Shown one piece after another: positions 1-6,729 of a stretch of 64,000 nucleotides of DNA. A program made the translations under genes and the position numbers. The stretch is from the NCBI RefSeq assembly GCF_900105215.1, contig NZ_FOIP01000001.1, positions 2,730,501 through 2,794,500 of the forward strand, written 5' to 3'. The notes under the pieces were generated by a model that was not told where the DNA came from, did no database searches, and worked only from the letters and a program-made list of their open reading frames with translations. Origin of the DNA: Lacrimispora sphenoides (GTDB lineage Bacteria > Bacillota > Clostridia > Lachnospirales > Lachnospiraceae). Within the stretch, counting starts at the first letter, position 1, and the number at the start of each line of letters is the position of its first letter.

Positions 1-650
1 CCGGATGCTTTGTGGGGGGACTGATGATGGGGCTTCCTCCCGGAACCGTTTTATGGAATCTGCTTCCGGTTCTGGCGTTTGCTTTGGTTCTGGCAGCAGG
101 CCTGTTTCTTTTCCCCCAGAAAACCATTCGGTTCTTTGTGTGGTTTGGCAAGGGTGTGGTGGCAGTCATTACCATGGCCCTTATTACAGCATGTGTCCAG
201 GAAGTGACCGGGTTCGTTGTGGTGGAAGGCATGGCTCCCTTAAAGGATTCCTTTATCATCCTTGGAAATATCGCGGTGATGCTGGCAGGAGCTTATCCCA
301 TGATGGCATGGATCCGCAAAAGACTTTTAAAGCCCCTAAAGAAAGCCGGCGGGTATCTTGGGGTGAATGAAACCGCTATGGCAGGCTTTCTGTCCACCTT
401 GGCCAATAATGTCCCCATGATGGCAATGGTGAAGGATATGGATGACAGAGGAAAGGTATTAAACTTTGCCTTCGCCACCTGCGCCGCCTTTACCCTGGGG
501 GATCATCTGGGCTTTTGCTCCGCTGTTGCACCGGATCGGATCCTGGCCATGGTTTGCGGAAAAATGGCAGGCGGTATTCTGGCTGTAGCCATGGCTTCTA
601 TTCTGCCTGGGATGAGCCCGAAGAAGAGCGTTGTTAGACCTTCCGCCTGA
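1..650 (+). CDS. eutH: Ethanolamine permease EutH, 3' part
   Basis: Membrane transporter that brings ethanolamine into the cell for ethanolamine utilisation. The 5' end lies outside the window: the frame is open to the first complete codon (position 3), and about 215 residues remain of a family usually near 370-400. Several hydrophobic segments alternate with short loops. The conserved stretches GLPPG near the start, NETAMAGFLSTLANN, KDMDDRGK and FGDHLGF-like TLGDHLGF match the EutH family as I know it. The GTG at 12 is an internal valine, not a start. No eut genes follow, so its operon must lie upstream, outside the window, or it stands alone. Confidence 0.85.
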   Translation, partial: GCFVGGLMMGLPPGTVLWNLLPVLAFALVLAAGLFLFPQKTIRFFVWFGKGVVAVITMALITACVQEVTGFVVVEGMAPLKDSFIILGNIAVMLAGAYPMMAWIRKRLLKPLKKAGGYLGVNETAMAGFLSTLANNVPMMAMVKDMDDRGKVLNFAFATCAAFTLGDHLGFCSAVAPDRILAMVCGKMAGGILAVAMASILPGMSPKKSVVRPSA

Positions 651-669
651 ACTCATGGATTTTTTTATA

Positions 670-698
670 TTTACTTTGCTTAAGGTGTATGCTATGAT
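670..698 (+). promoter_or_regulatory. Sigma-A-type promoter
   Basis: TTTACT at 670-675, a 17-bp spacer and TATGAT at 693-698. It would start transcription near 705 and leave a leader of about 130 nt before the EmrE-like exporter gene. Confidence 0.5.
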
Positions 699-730
699 GA
701 AAAAACTCATCGTACGTAATAGATGGAGAG

Positions 731-809
731 CAGCATGAATGATTTATAATCATGCACTGAACTTAGAGATGCTGTATATCAAATTTAAGCCGGACAGGAT
801 GAGAACCTG
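731..809 (+). promoter_or_regulatory. Foldable leader of exporter gene
   Basis: GCATGA (733-738) can pair with TCATGC (750-755), and the overlapping CAGCAT (731-736) can instead pair with ATGCTG (769-774), so the two helices exclude each other. A small CAGG/CCTG hairpin follows (about 798-809). I could not match it to the guanidine, PRPP or other riboswitch classes linked to exporters. Confidence 0.25.
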
Positions 810-835
810 ATGATGACATGATGGAGTAGAAAAAC

Positions 836-1762
836 ATGAAAAAAGCACTTATATTTGGTATTATCGGATCTTTCTTTTTTGCATTTACATTTGTGCTGAA
901 CCGTAGCATGCATCTGTCCGGTGGAAGCTGGATATGGAGTGCAAGCCTCCGATATCTGTTTACCTTTCCAATTCTGGCTTTGATCGTGGGGAAACAGCAC
1001 GGGTTTCAACAAGTCCATAAAGTTATAAGAAAGAATCTTTTAAATTGGCTTATATGGAGTACCGTAGGATTTGGTCTTTTTTACGCACCGATCTCTTACG
1101 CGGCCGATTATGGAGAATCCTGGTTGATTGCGGCATCTTGGCAGGTTACAATCGTAATGGGAATTTTACTATCTCCTGTATTCCACAAGCGTATACCCAT
1201 AAAAAATTTATGTATATCAGGATTTATTTTAATCGGAGTTTTTCTTTTACAGGTACATAATATTGCAGATTTGGATATTAAAATAACCCTTATGACGCTG
1301 CTTCCTATTCTTGTAGGGGCTGTTTCCTATCCTTTGGGAAACAGAAAGATCATGGAGGCAAGCGGGGACCAGCTATCTACAATCCAGCGGACTTATGGTA
1401 TGACGTTATGCAGTCTTCCCTTCTGGTTCATTTTATCGGTACTCGGTCTGGTAAATGCCGGGGTACCTTCTGTAAGTCAGACGGTACAATCCTTCTGTGT
1501 CGCGGTTTTTTCCGGAGTGATCGCAACGTTGCTGTTTTTTAAAGCCACCGATATGGTTAAGTCGAACCATAAACAGCTTGCTGTGATAGAATCCACACAG
1601 TCGGGCGAGGTCATATTTACCTTGCTGGGAGGCATCTGGCTTCTTGGGGATTCCCGGCCTGATGATTTGGGAATTCTCGGCATATCGTTTATTGTGTTTG
1701 GTATGATCTTTAACAGCATGATTGTATCCTTTTCTAAAAAATCAGAGATTATTAACCCGTAA
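836..1762 (+). CDS. EmrE/DMT-family exporter, 308 aa
   Basis: Predicted integral membrane transporter of the drug/metabolite transporter superfamily, in the branch annotated as multidrug resistance efflux transporter family. About ten hydrophobic segments fill the protein; the first is MKKALIFGIIGSFFFAFTFV and the last ends near residue 300. Two repeated halves are typical of ten-helix DMT proteins. The substrate cannot be read from sequence. The start has GATGGAG 10 nt upstream. It is monocistronic: it has its own promoter near 670 and a terminator at 1778. The foldable leader suggests regulation after transcription start. Function beyond efflux is inference from the family. Confidence 0.75.
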   Translation: MKKALIFGIIGSFFFAFTFVLNRSMHLSGGSWIWSASLRYLFTFPILALIVGKQHGFQQVHKVIRKNLLNWLIWSTVGFGLFYAPISYAADYGESWLIAASWQVTIVMGILLSPVFHKRIPIKNLCISGFILIGVFLLQVHNIADLDIKITLMTLLPILVGAVSYPLGNRKIMEASGDQLSTIQRTYGMTLCSLPFWFILSVLGLVNAGVPSVSQTVQSFCVAVFSGVIATLLFFKATDMVKSNHKQLAVIESTQSGEVIFTLLGGIWLLGDSRPDDLGILGISFIVFGMIFNSMIVSFSKKSEIINP

Positions 1763-1777
1763 CGAAATGGTTTTTAC

Positions 1778-1811
1778 CTGCCAGCCTGTGGTACTTTTGC
1801 TGGCAGTTTTT
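1778..1811 (+). terminator. Rho-independent terminator
   Basis: CTGCCAGC (1778-1785) pairs perfectly with GCTGGCAG (1799-1806) and is followed by five T. It ends the exporter transcript. Confidence 0.8.
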
Positions 1812-1995
1812 GTATTGATGTTTTGATCCATATGAACTTGAAAGTCTCTTGGTAGTCTGGTAATATTAGGAACAGATCATTTTGTTTGCAGCCGTCAAAT
1901 GATAAAGAGGCTGAAGTAAAAGAGGCGGCCGGGCATGGAAAGGAATAACAGCCGGGTATGCCCAGGATAAATAAAGATATGAAAGGAAAGGGCAT

Positions 1996-2655
1996 ATGAG
2001 CCAGAAACTTCTTACCCCCATCCTTCCGGAGGCGATGGATTTTGTTCTGGAAGATGTGGATGAATTATACCGCAGGAAAGACCAGGAGGAAGCGGTAAGC
2101 GATGTTCTAATAAGAAATCTTCATGTAACGGAGGAAGATCTTTCCCACATGCGTTTTTCTGCCGTCATATTTGAAAACTGCATATTTCAGGATTGCAGCT
2201 TTGATAAAGGAGAATTTACTGACATAGCATTCCGGGCCTGCGACATATCCAACTGCAATTTTGAGGACAGCTATTTTAACCGGGCGGAATTTTCTTCCTC
2301 AAAGGGGATGGGAACAAAATTCTGCGGGAATACCATGCTCCATACCGTAATAAAAGACTGCAATTTCAACTATGCCAATTTCGATTCCTCCAGGCTGGAG
2401 CACATCCGTTTTACCGATTCCCAGGTCCGGGGCGGATCCCTGACCCAGTGCCGCTGCAAGGCGTTTGAATGGAACCGGGCAAATCTGGAAAATGCCAGTT
2501 TTTTTAAAACCATGATGAAAGGAATGGATTTTACTAACAGTACCATACAGGGGTTGGTAATGTCTGATAACTGTGCGGAGATAAAGGGCGCTGTGGTGGA
2601 CCTATACCAGGCGGCGGAACTGGCAAAGTATCTTGGCATTGTCATAAAAAACTGA
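1996..2655 (+). CDS. Pentapeptide-repeat protein, 219 aa
   Basis: From about residue 50 to 190 the protein runs in A(N/D)(L/F)xx-type pentapeptides (FENCIF, QDCSFD, SNCNFE, KDCNFNYANF, NRANLENASF), which form a right-handed quadrilateral beta-helix. Qnr/MfpA proteins have this fold and a similar length (about 215 aa), but many pentapeptide proteins have no known role and nothing here proves gyrase protection. The ribosome site is GAAAGGAAAGGG just before the ATG. No partner gene is adjacent: the exporter upstream has its own terminator and the next gene has its own promoter. Confidence 0.8.
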   Translation: MSQKLLTPILPEAMDFVLEDVDELYRRKDQEEAVSDVLIRNLHVTEEDLSHMRFSAVIFENCIFQDCSFDKGEFTDIAFRACDISNCNFEDSYFNRAEFSSSKGMGTKFCGNTMLHTVIKDCNFNYANFDSSRLEHIRFTDSQVRGGSLTQCRCKAFEWNRANLENASFFKTMMKGMDFTNSTIQGLVMSDNCAEIKGAVVDLYQAAELAKYLGIVIKN

Positions 2656-2695
2656 CCATCTGATGCTCTAATACGTTTCTGGATCAAACATGAGG

Positions 2696-2723
2696 TTTAC
2701 AATGATCTTTTATGTGATAGAAT
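2696..2723 (+). promoter_or_regulatory. Sigma-A-type promoter
   Basis: TTTACA (2696-2701), a 16-bp spacer and TAGAAT (2718-2723). It should drive the CD3324-family gene with a leader of about 150 nt. Confidence 0.5.
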
Positions 2724-2884
2724 GGTTATAATTATGTTGCAAGATAAGCGTTTATTTAAGGAGGCGAGCTTTTTTATGATGGAACCCTCAAAAGCTGCGT
2801 AGCACGGGTTATGCAGTTAAAATAAATAAGTAATTGTATAGCCTTTGCTATTCCTGACAGTAAAAATATGTTTGGGAGGCAGCG

Positions 2885-3169
2885 ATGCGCTATCAGAAAG
2901 CGAATGAGATTTTACCGGAAGAGCTGGTGGAATTAATTCAGAATTATATAGACGGGGAGTATGTTTATATCCCCAGAAAACAGGAAAATAAAAGAACCTG
3001 GGGTCAGAGGACAGGTGCCAGAGCGGAAAGAAAGCTCCGGGACTTATCCATCTATGAGGATTACCTTTCCGGCATATGCGTGAAGCTTTTGGCGGAGCGC
3101 TATTATCTGTCCGAGAAAAGCATCCAGAGGATCGTACTTCAGGAAAAGAAAAATATGAAATTAGAATAA
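2885..3169 (+). CDS. CD3324-family protein, 94 aa
   Basis: Small, basic protein of the CD3324 family, which is widespread in clostridia. The N-terminus (YQKANEILPEELVELIQNYIDGEYVYIP) is the family signature. Residues about 60-90 (YLSGICVKLLAERYYLSEKSIQRIV) look like a helix-turn-helix of the Mor/homeodomain-like kind, so a DNA-binding role is likely, but the targets are unknown. GGGAGG lies 5 nt before the ATG. The gene is monocistronic and closed by a strong terminator at 3170. Confidence 0.75.
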   Translation: MRYQKANEILPEELVELIQNYIDGEYVYIPRKQENKRTWGQRTGARAERKLRDLSIYEDYLSGICVKLLAERYYLSEKSIQRIVLQEKKNMKLE

Positions 3170-3210
3170 GGCGGCGCATCTGTAAGAAAATGGTGCGCCG
3201 CCTTTTCTTT
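3170..3210 (+). terminator. Rho-independent terminator
   Basis: GGCGGCGCA (3170-3178) pairs perfectly with TGCGCCGCC (3194-3202), then TTTTCTTT. It begins directly after the CD3324 stop codon. Confidence 0.9.
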
Positions 3211-3253
3211 GTTTCATAAGAGAGTATGAGGTGGGATAAAGAATGAGGGCGTG

Positions 3254-3281
3254 TTACAGTTGTTGAAAGAAACAATTGTAA
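3254..3281 (+). promoter_or_regulatory. Inverted repeat before DUF1062 gene
   Basis: TTACAGTTGTT (3254-3264) and AACAATTGTAA (3271-3281) are inverted copies with one mismatch and a 6-nt spacer, ending 15 nt before the start codon. It may be an operator or an RNA hairpin near the ribosome site. Its TTACA/TGTAA ends resemble the half-sites of the operator at 5754-5785. Confidence 0.4.
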
Positions 3282-3296
3282 AAATGGAGAAAGAAC

Positions 3297-3935
3297 ATGA
3301 ATCGAAATTTACGAAAACAATGGATCGTCACGCCGGACCAGCTTCCAACCATCATAAGAAGATGCCCGAAATGCGGGAAAAAGACGGAATTTATAAACAG
3401 CGGTAAATTCAGGGTCAATGCCAATGGCCGCCTCATAGATGTCTGGATGATTTACCGGTGCGGACAATGTAATACCTCCTGGAATATGACCATATGGGAG
3501 AGAGCGGAGGCCGGCCGCCTGGAGAAAGAAGAATATGAGGGATTTTTAAATAATGATCCTGATCTGGCGGCAAAATACGGAAATGACAGGGATTTATTTG
3601 CGAGAAACAAGGCAGAAGCCGCTGCCTCAAAGGCGGAATATCACGTGACTGCTGTTGATACTGCATTACCCTGCGGGGAGGATCATGCCATGGAGATCGA
3701 GATAAGGATTCCGCCTGGATTTGATTTGAGGGCAGATATTTTTTTAATGCAGCAGTTGTCCGTATCCAGAAGCAGGATAAAGAAATGGTGTGAGGACGGA
3801 CTGATTCTAAGCGGCGGACAGGTATTGTCTCCCAAAGGAAAAATCAAGGACAAGATGATTCTGCAGATAAAAAAGGAAGCCTGCCGTTCAAAACAGGAGG
3901 AAGCGTTTAAAATGATTCAGTATCATATGATTTAA
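3297..3935 (+). CDS. DUF1062 protein, 212 aa
   Basis: Protein of the DUF1062 family; function unknown. A treble-clef-like zinc site is visible at the N-terminus: CPKCGKK (about residues 23-29) and CGQCN (about 55-59). The C-terminal part (about 150-195, LSVSRSRIKKWCEDGLILSGGQV...KGKIKDKMILQI) reads like an S4-type RNA-binding fold, which is my inference from pattern only. A GGAG site lies about 10 nt upstream of the ATG. The last 29 bp overlap the 3' end of the convergent MFS gene, with both stops used. A translation or RNA-linked role is possible but unproven. Confidence 0.7.
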   Translation: MNRNLRKQWIVTPDQLPTIIRRCPKCGKKTEFINSGKFRVNANGRLIDVWMIYRCGQCNTSWNMTIWERAEAGRLEKEEYEGFLNNDPDLAAKYGNDRDLFARNKAEAAASKAEYHVTAVDTALPCGEDHAMEIEIRIPPGFDLRADIFLMQQLSVSRSRIKKWCEDGLILSGGQVLSPKGKIKDKMILQIKKEACRSKQEEAFKMIQYHMI

Positions 3936-5154
3936 AGTCCTGCTTTTCTAACTTTTTCTCGCCGGATCCGGTCCTTTTTGCCAGAAGAAACAAAGTCATA
4001 AAAACGGTATATCCGATCAATAATACTCCCGCAGTCAGCCATAACCCAGATATGGCAATCCGGTCTACAAACAGACTGCAAAAAAAGGACGCACACATGG
4101 AGCCTGCCTGCAGAAGAAAAGAACCGAAAGAAAGAACACTTGCTCTGAAATACCCTGGAGTATATTGGTTGATCAGGGTGTTTTCAGCTACACTTCCGGT
4201 TCCGAGGAGGAGATAAATACTACCGTATCCCAGGATAAAGAGCCATACATTTTTATGAAGAGCCAGAACGAGGAGGGCGCAGCCAAGGAATAACCGGCTG
4301 ATGCTGTAAATCCGCCATTGGCGGCCGGGAAATTTCTTCAGCAGCCTTTGACAGAAGGAATTTCCCATCGCTGCCAGTAAGAATCCGGCAAAGGACAGTA
4401 TACCCAAAACCCAGGTTCCTTCCGTATGATTTGAAATCTTAAGATAAGCCGGCTGCCAGTAGGTTTCAATGGAGATAAGGAAATAACCGGTAAACAGCAT
4501 ACCTGCCAGAATCAAAGGAAAGTCCTGTTTCGACAGGACTATTTTTACGCCTCTCTTTACATGCTTCGCGAGGGGAATCCTTTCTCCCCGGCGGCCGCAG
4601 ATTTTATCCTCCCGGATGCAAAACAGACAGAGCATGAAGGTAACTGCTGTAAATACGCCTCGGGTCAATATATTTCCGGTGAAAGAATCTCCTATACAGG
4701 AAAGAAAGCCGCCAAGGATACAGCCGGCCGCAAGCCCGGCTTCTTCCAGAATCCCAAGGCGGGCAGCTATTGCAGGAAGACAAGCTTCTCCCTTTTCCTG
4801 CAGAGCCTGATCCACGATGAGGGCATCCAGGCTTCCGGTAGAAAAGGCTCTGCTGATCCCATTAAGAAGAATGTAAAACAGCAGCCAAATCCAGTTGTCA
4901 GCAAACAGCAGCAGGATCAGAGACAGGATCTGGCATGCGCCGGAAATAAGGAAAACAGTCTTCCGTCCGTATAAATCTGCGCAGATTCCGCTGGGCAGTT
5001 CAAAGCAAAGCACCGCAGCAGAATAGGAAGCGATCAAAAGCGGCAGAGTCTTAAGATCGGCTCCACGGTTTAAAAGAATTAAATTCAGCACCGGCAGAAG
5101 GATTCCCAAGGATACATAATTGAGAAAAATAGTCAGCTGCTTTCCATTACTCAT
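3907..5154 (-). CDS. MFS transporter, 415 aa
   Basis: Twelve-helix major facilitator exporter or importer of unknown substrate. The loop between helices 2 and 3 carries the classic MFS signature G-I-CADLYGRKTVFL (about residues 55-70). The start is placed at the ATG at 5154, because GAGGAG sits 7 nt upstream and this ATG overlaps the last codons of the upstream regulator by 8 bp, a typical translational coupling. A start 12 codons earlier lacks a ribosome site. It is co-transcribed with the winged-helix gene, which probably controls it. The gene's 3' end overlaps the DUF1062 gene. Confidence 0.85.
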   Translation of the reverse strand: MSNGKQLTIFLNYVSLGILLPVLNLILLNRGADLKTLPLLIASYSAAVLCFELPSGICADLYGRKTVFLISGACQILSLILLLFADNWIWLLFYILLNGISRAFSTGSLDALIVDQALQEKGEACLPAIAARLGILEEAGLAAGCILGGFLSCIGDSFTGNILTRGVFTAVTFMLCLFCIREDKICGRRGERIPLAKHVKRGVKIVLSKQDFPLILAGMLFTGYFLISIETYWQPAYLKISNHTEGTWVLGILSFAGFLLAAMGNSFCQRLLKKFPGRQWRIYSISRLFLGCALLVLALHKNVWLFILGYGSIYLLLGTGSVAENTLINQYTPGYFRASVLSFGSFLLQAGSMCASFFCSLFVDRIAISGLWLTAGVLLIGYTVFMTLFLLAKRTGSGEKKLEKQDFKSYDTESF

Positions 5155-5722
5155 GAGGATTCTCCTCTGCATTGTATAGAATAAACGCATATTCCCAGGG
5201 GGATTTTTCTGCAGAAGGAATGGCGTGCCGGTCTAAATAATCCGTGATCATCATCAAAAGCTCTTTGCCTTCTCCCTCAGACAGATGTATGACACCGGTT
5301 AAGATATCTCCTAAATTCCATGTACTTTCCGGATCGGTGGAATCATACCGTTCCAGATACTTCTTTTTCTGAGCCAGAAATCCCTCATAGGTTCCGGCAA
5401 TCTGTTCCTGTACCAGAACTTCCTTCTGCATATTGTTCTCATCGGGATGATCCAGTCCAATCTGGACATTGACATAGGTAGGTTTGTAATATCTGGCGGT
5501 AATTCCGTTGATCATTTCTGTATGATCCAATTCCACGACTCCCAGCGAGCTTAGTTTTTTAATATGATGCTGGACACTGGAAGGGGATATCTCCAGTTTT
5601 TCTGAAAGCTGCTTGGGTGTCATGGGGATTTTGGACCGTCCCAATAATCTAAGAAGCTTCTGCCTAACAGGATTCATGTAGATTTCCAGTTCCTTTTTTG
5701 TAGATAACGTAATTTTATTCAT
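5147..5722 (-). CDS. ArsR-like winged-helix regulator, 191 aa
   Basis: Cytoplasmic transcription regulator. Residues about 15-75 form a winged helix-turn-helix (NPVRQKLLRLLGRSKIPMTPKQLSEKLEISPSSVQHHIKKLSSLGVVELDH) of the ArsR / HTH_20 kind. The remaining 110 residues have no metal-binding Cys pair, so this is not a classical metal sensor; the effector is unknown. It is first gene of a two-gene operon with the MFS transporter. The promoter just upstream is overlaid by two TTACA-N5-TGTAA palindromes, which predicts autorepression of regulator plus transporter. Confidence 0.8.
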   Translation of the reverse strand: MNKITLSTKKELEIYMNPVRQKLLRLLGRSKIPMTPKQLSEKLEISPSSVQHHIKKLSSLGVVELDHTEMINGITARYYKPTYVNVQIGLDHPDENNMQKEVLVQEQIAGTYEGFLAQKKKYLERYDSTDPESTWNLGDILTGVIHLSEGEGKELLMMITDYLDRHAIPSAEKSPWEYAFILYNAEENPHE

Positions 5723-5753
5723 ATTCCTTTTTCTCCTTATCCCTGCGATATCA

Positions 5754-5785
5754 TTACATATATTGTAACATTACAAAATGTGTAA
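5754..5785 (-). promoter_or_regulatory. Tandem operator, TTACA-N5-TGTAA twice
   Basis: Four half-sites are evenly placed: TTACA 5754-5758, TGTAA 5764-5768, TTACA 5771-5775, TGTAA 5781-5785. The two palindromes are 17 bp centre to centre and cover the -10 box and spacer of the regulator promoter. Confidence 0.65.
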
Positions 5786-5791
5786 CGTCAA
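5762..5791 (-). promoter_or_regulatory. Sigma-A promoter of regulator-MFS operon
   Basis: On the minus strand TTGACG (5791-5786), an 18-bp spacer and TACAAT (5767-5762), giving a leader of about 30 nt. Confidence 0.65.
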
Positions 5792-5896
5792 GCGGAAATT
5801 AAGTATAAAACAAGAAAGGTCTTATAAGTTTCGCAATTACATATCCTATGTATTGATTAAAGAATTAAAAAGAATTGATATTTTTGGAAAAGCCTC

Positions 5897-5925
5897 TTGA
5901 CAATCAGGGAATAATATTATATTAT
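5897..5925 (+). promoter_or_regulatory. Sigma-A promoter of ahpCF
   Basis: Near-consensus TTGACA (5897-5902), 17-bp spacer, TATTAT (5920-5925). Start of transcription is predicted near 5932, leaving a leader of about 220 nt before ahpC. Confidence 0.8.
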
Positions 5926-5935
5926 AAGCGTAGTT

Positions 5936-5953
5936 GATAATGATAATTATTAC
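5936..5953 (+). promoter_or_regulatory. Fur/PerR-like box
   Basis: GATAATGATAATTATTAC lies just downstream of the predicted start site and closely resembles Fur-family operators (PerR or Fur). Repression of peroxide-scavenging genes by PerR is established in Firmicutes; which member binds here is inference. Confidence 0.6.
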
Positions 5954-5976
5954 TGATATTATTTATCAATAAGGTG

Positions 5977-6107
5977 AAGCGAATATTCTTATTTCGCTTT
6001 CCATATATCAGAACCAACACGCAGCCATACAGCTGTTTTCGAGGGGGCCTGGCCTCCACGGAAAAAAGTACAGTTTCCGCCCATAGAAACAGCGGAAAAT
6101 CCTGATA
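5977..6107 (+). promoter_or_regulatory. Structured ahpCF leader
   Basis: Between the Fur/PerR-like box and ahpC the RNA can form an AAGCGAA/TTCGCTT hairpin (5977-5999) and three nested helices: TATCAG 6006-6011 with CTGATA 6102-6107, CTGTTTTC 6033-6040 with GAAACAG 6086-6092, and GGAAA 6060-6064 with TTTCC 6074-6078. A GC-rich GGCCTGGCC lies inside. No known riboswitch class was recognised. Confidence 0.35.
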
Positions 6108-6153
6108 AGTTAACATTAAATCAAAATATAAAAATCATAGGAGGTAATTCATT

Positions 6154-6717
6154 ATGTCATTAATCGGAACCGAAGTAAAACCATTCAAGGCGCAGGCTTA
6201 TCACAACGGAAAATTTGTAGAGGTCACAGAGGAAGATTTTAAGGGCAAGTGGAGCATCATCTGCTTTTATCCTGCGGATTTCACGTTTGTTTGCCCGACA
6301 GAACTGGAAGATCTGCAGAACAATTATGAGACATTTAAGAATCTGGGAGCGGAAGTTTATTCCGTATCTACGGATACTCACTATACCCACAAGGCTTGGC
6401 ATGACAATTCAGAGGCTATACGTAAGCTGACCTATGTTATGATTGGAGACCCCTCTCATACAATTTCCCGCAATTTTGATGTACTGATCGAAGCAGATGG
6501 ACTTGCGGACCGCGGTACCTTTATTGTTGACCCGGACGGCATCATTCAGTCGGTAGAGATCAATGCCGGAAACATTGGCCGTGATGCAAACATTCTTATT
6601 GATAAGATCAAGGCTGCCCAGTACGTAAGAAAGAATCCTGGTGAAGTTTGCCCGGCAAAATGGAAAGAGGGCGGAGCCACACTGAAACCAAGCCTTGACC
6701 TAGTAGGAAAAATTTAA
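6154..6717 (+). CDS. ahpC: Alkyl hydroperoxide reductase AhpC, 187 aa
   Basis: Typical 2-Cys peroxiredoxin that reduces hydrogen peroxide and organic hydroperoxides in the cytoplasm, with electrons from AhpF. The peroxidatic cysteine is C47 in [13 protein letters not shown] and the resolving cysteine is C166 in GEVCPAKW. Length is the usual 187 aa. The ribosome site is AGGAGG 8 nt before the ATG. ahpF follows within 12 bp, and its ribosome site overlaps the ahpC stop codon. The Fur/PerR-like box and long leader upstream point to oxidative-stress or iron control. Confidence 0.97.
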   Translation: MSLIGTEVKPFKAQAYHNGKFVEVTEEDFKGKWSIICFYPADFTFVCPTELEDLQNNYETFKNLGAEVYSVSTDTHYTHKAWHDNSEAIRKLTYVMIGDPSHTISRNFDVLIEADGLADRGTFIVDPDGIIQSVEINAGNIGRDANILIDKIKAAQYVRKNPGEVCPAKWKEGGATLKPSLDLVGKI

Positions 6718-6729
6718 GGAGTAAAGATT

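Noticed and set aside
5..370. Open frame of 121 codons overlapping eutH in another frame.
   Set aside because: Shadow frame: the eutH frame carries recognisable family motifs across the same bases.
1996..2655. Calling the pentapeptide-repeat protein a Qnr quinolone-resistance determinant.
   Set aside because: Only the repeat fold is visible; no feature specific for gyrase binding can be established from sequence by eye.
2776..2802. Eight-codon frame (ATG ATG ... TAG) after AAGGAGG, possibly a leader peptide of the CD3324 gene.
   Set aside because: The ribosome site is 11 nt away, the peptide has no run of a regulatory amino acid and no terminator-antiterminator pair follows.
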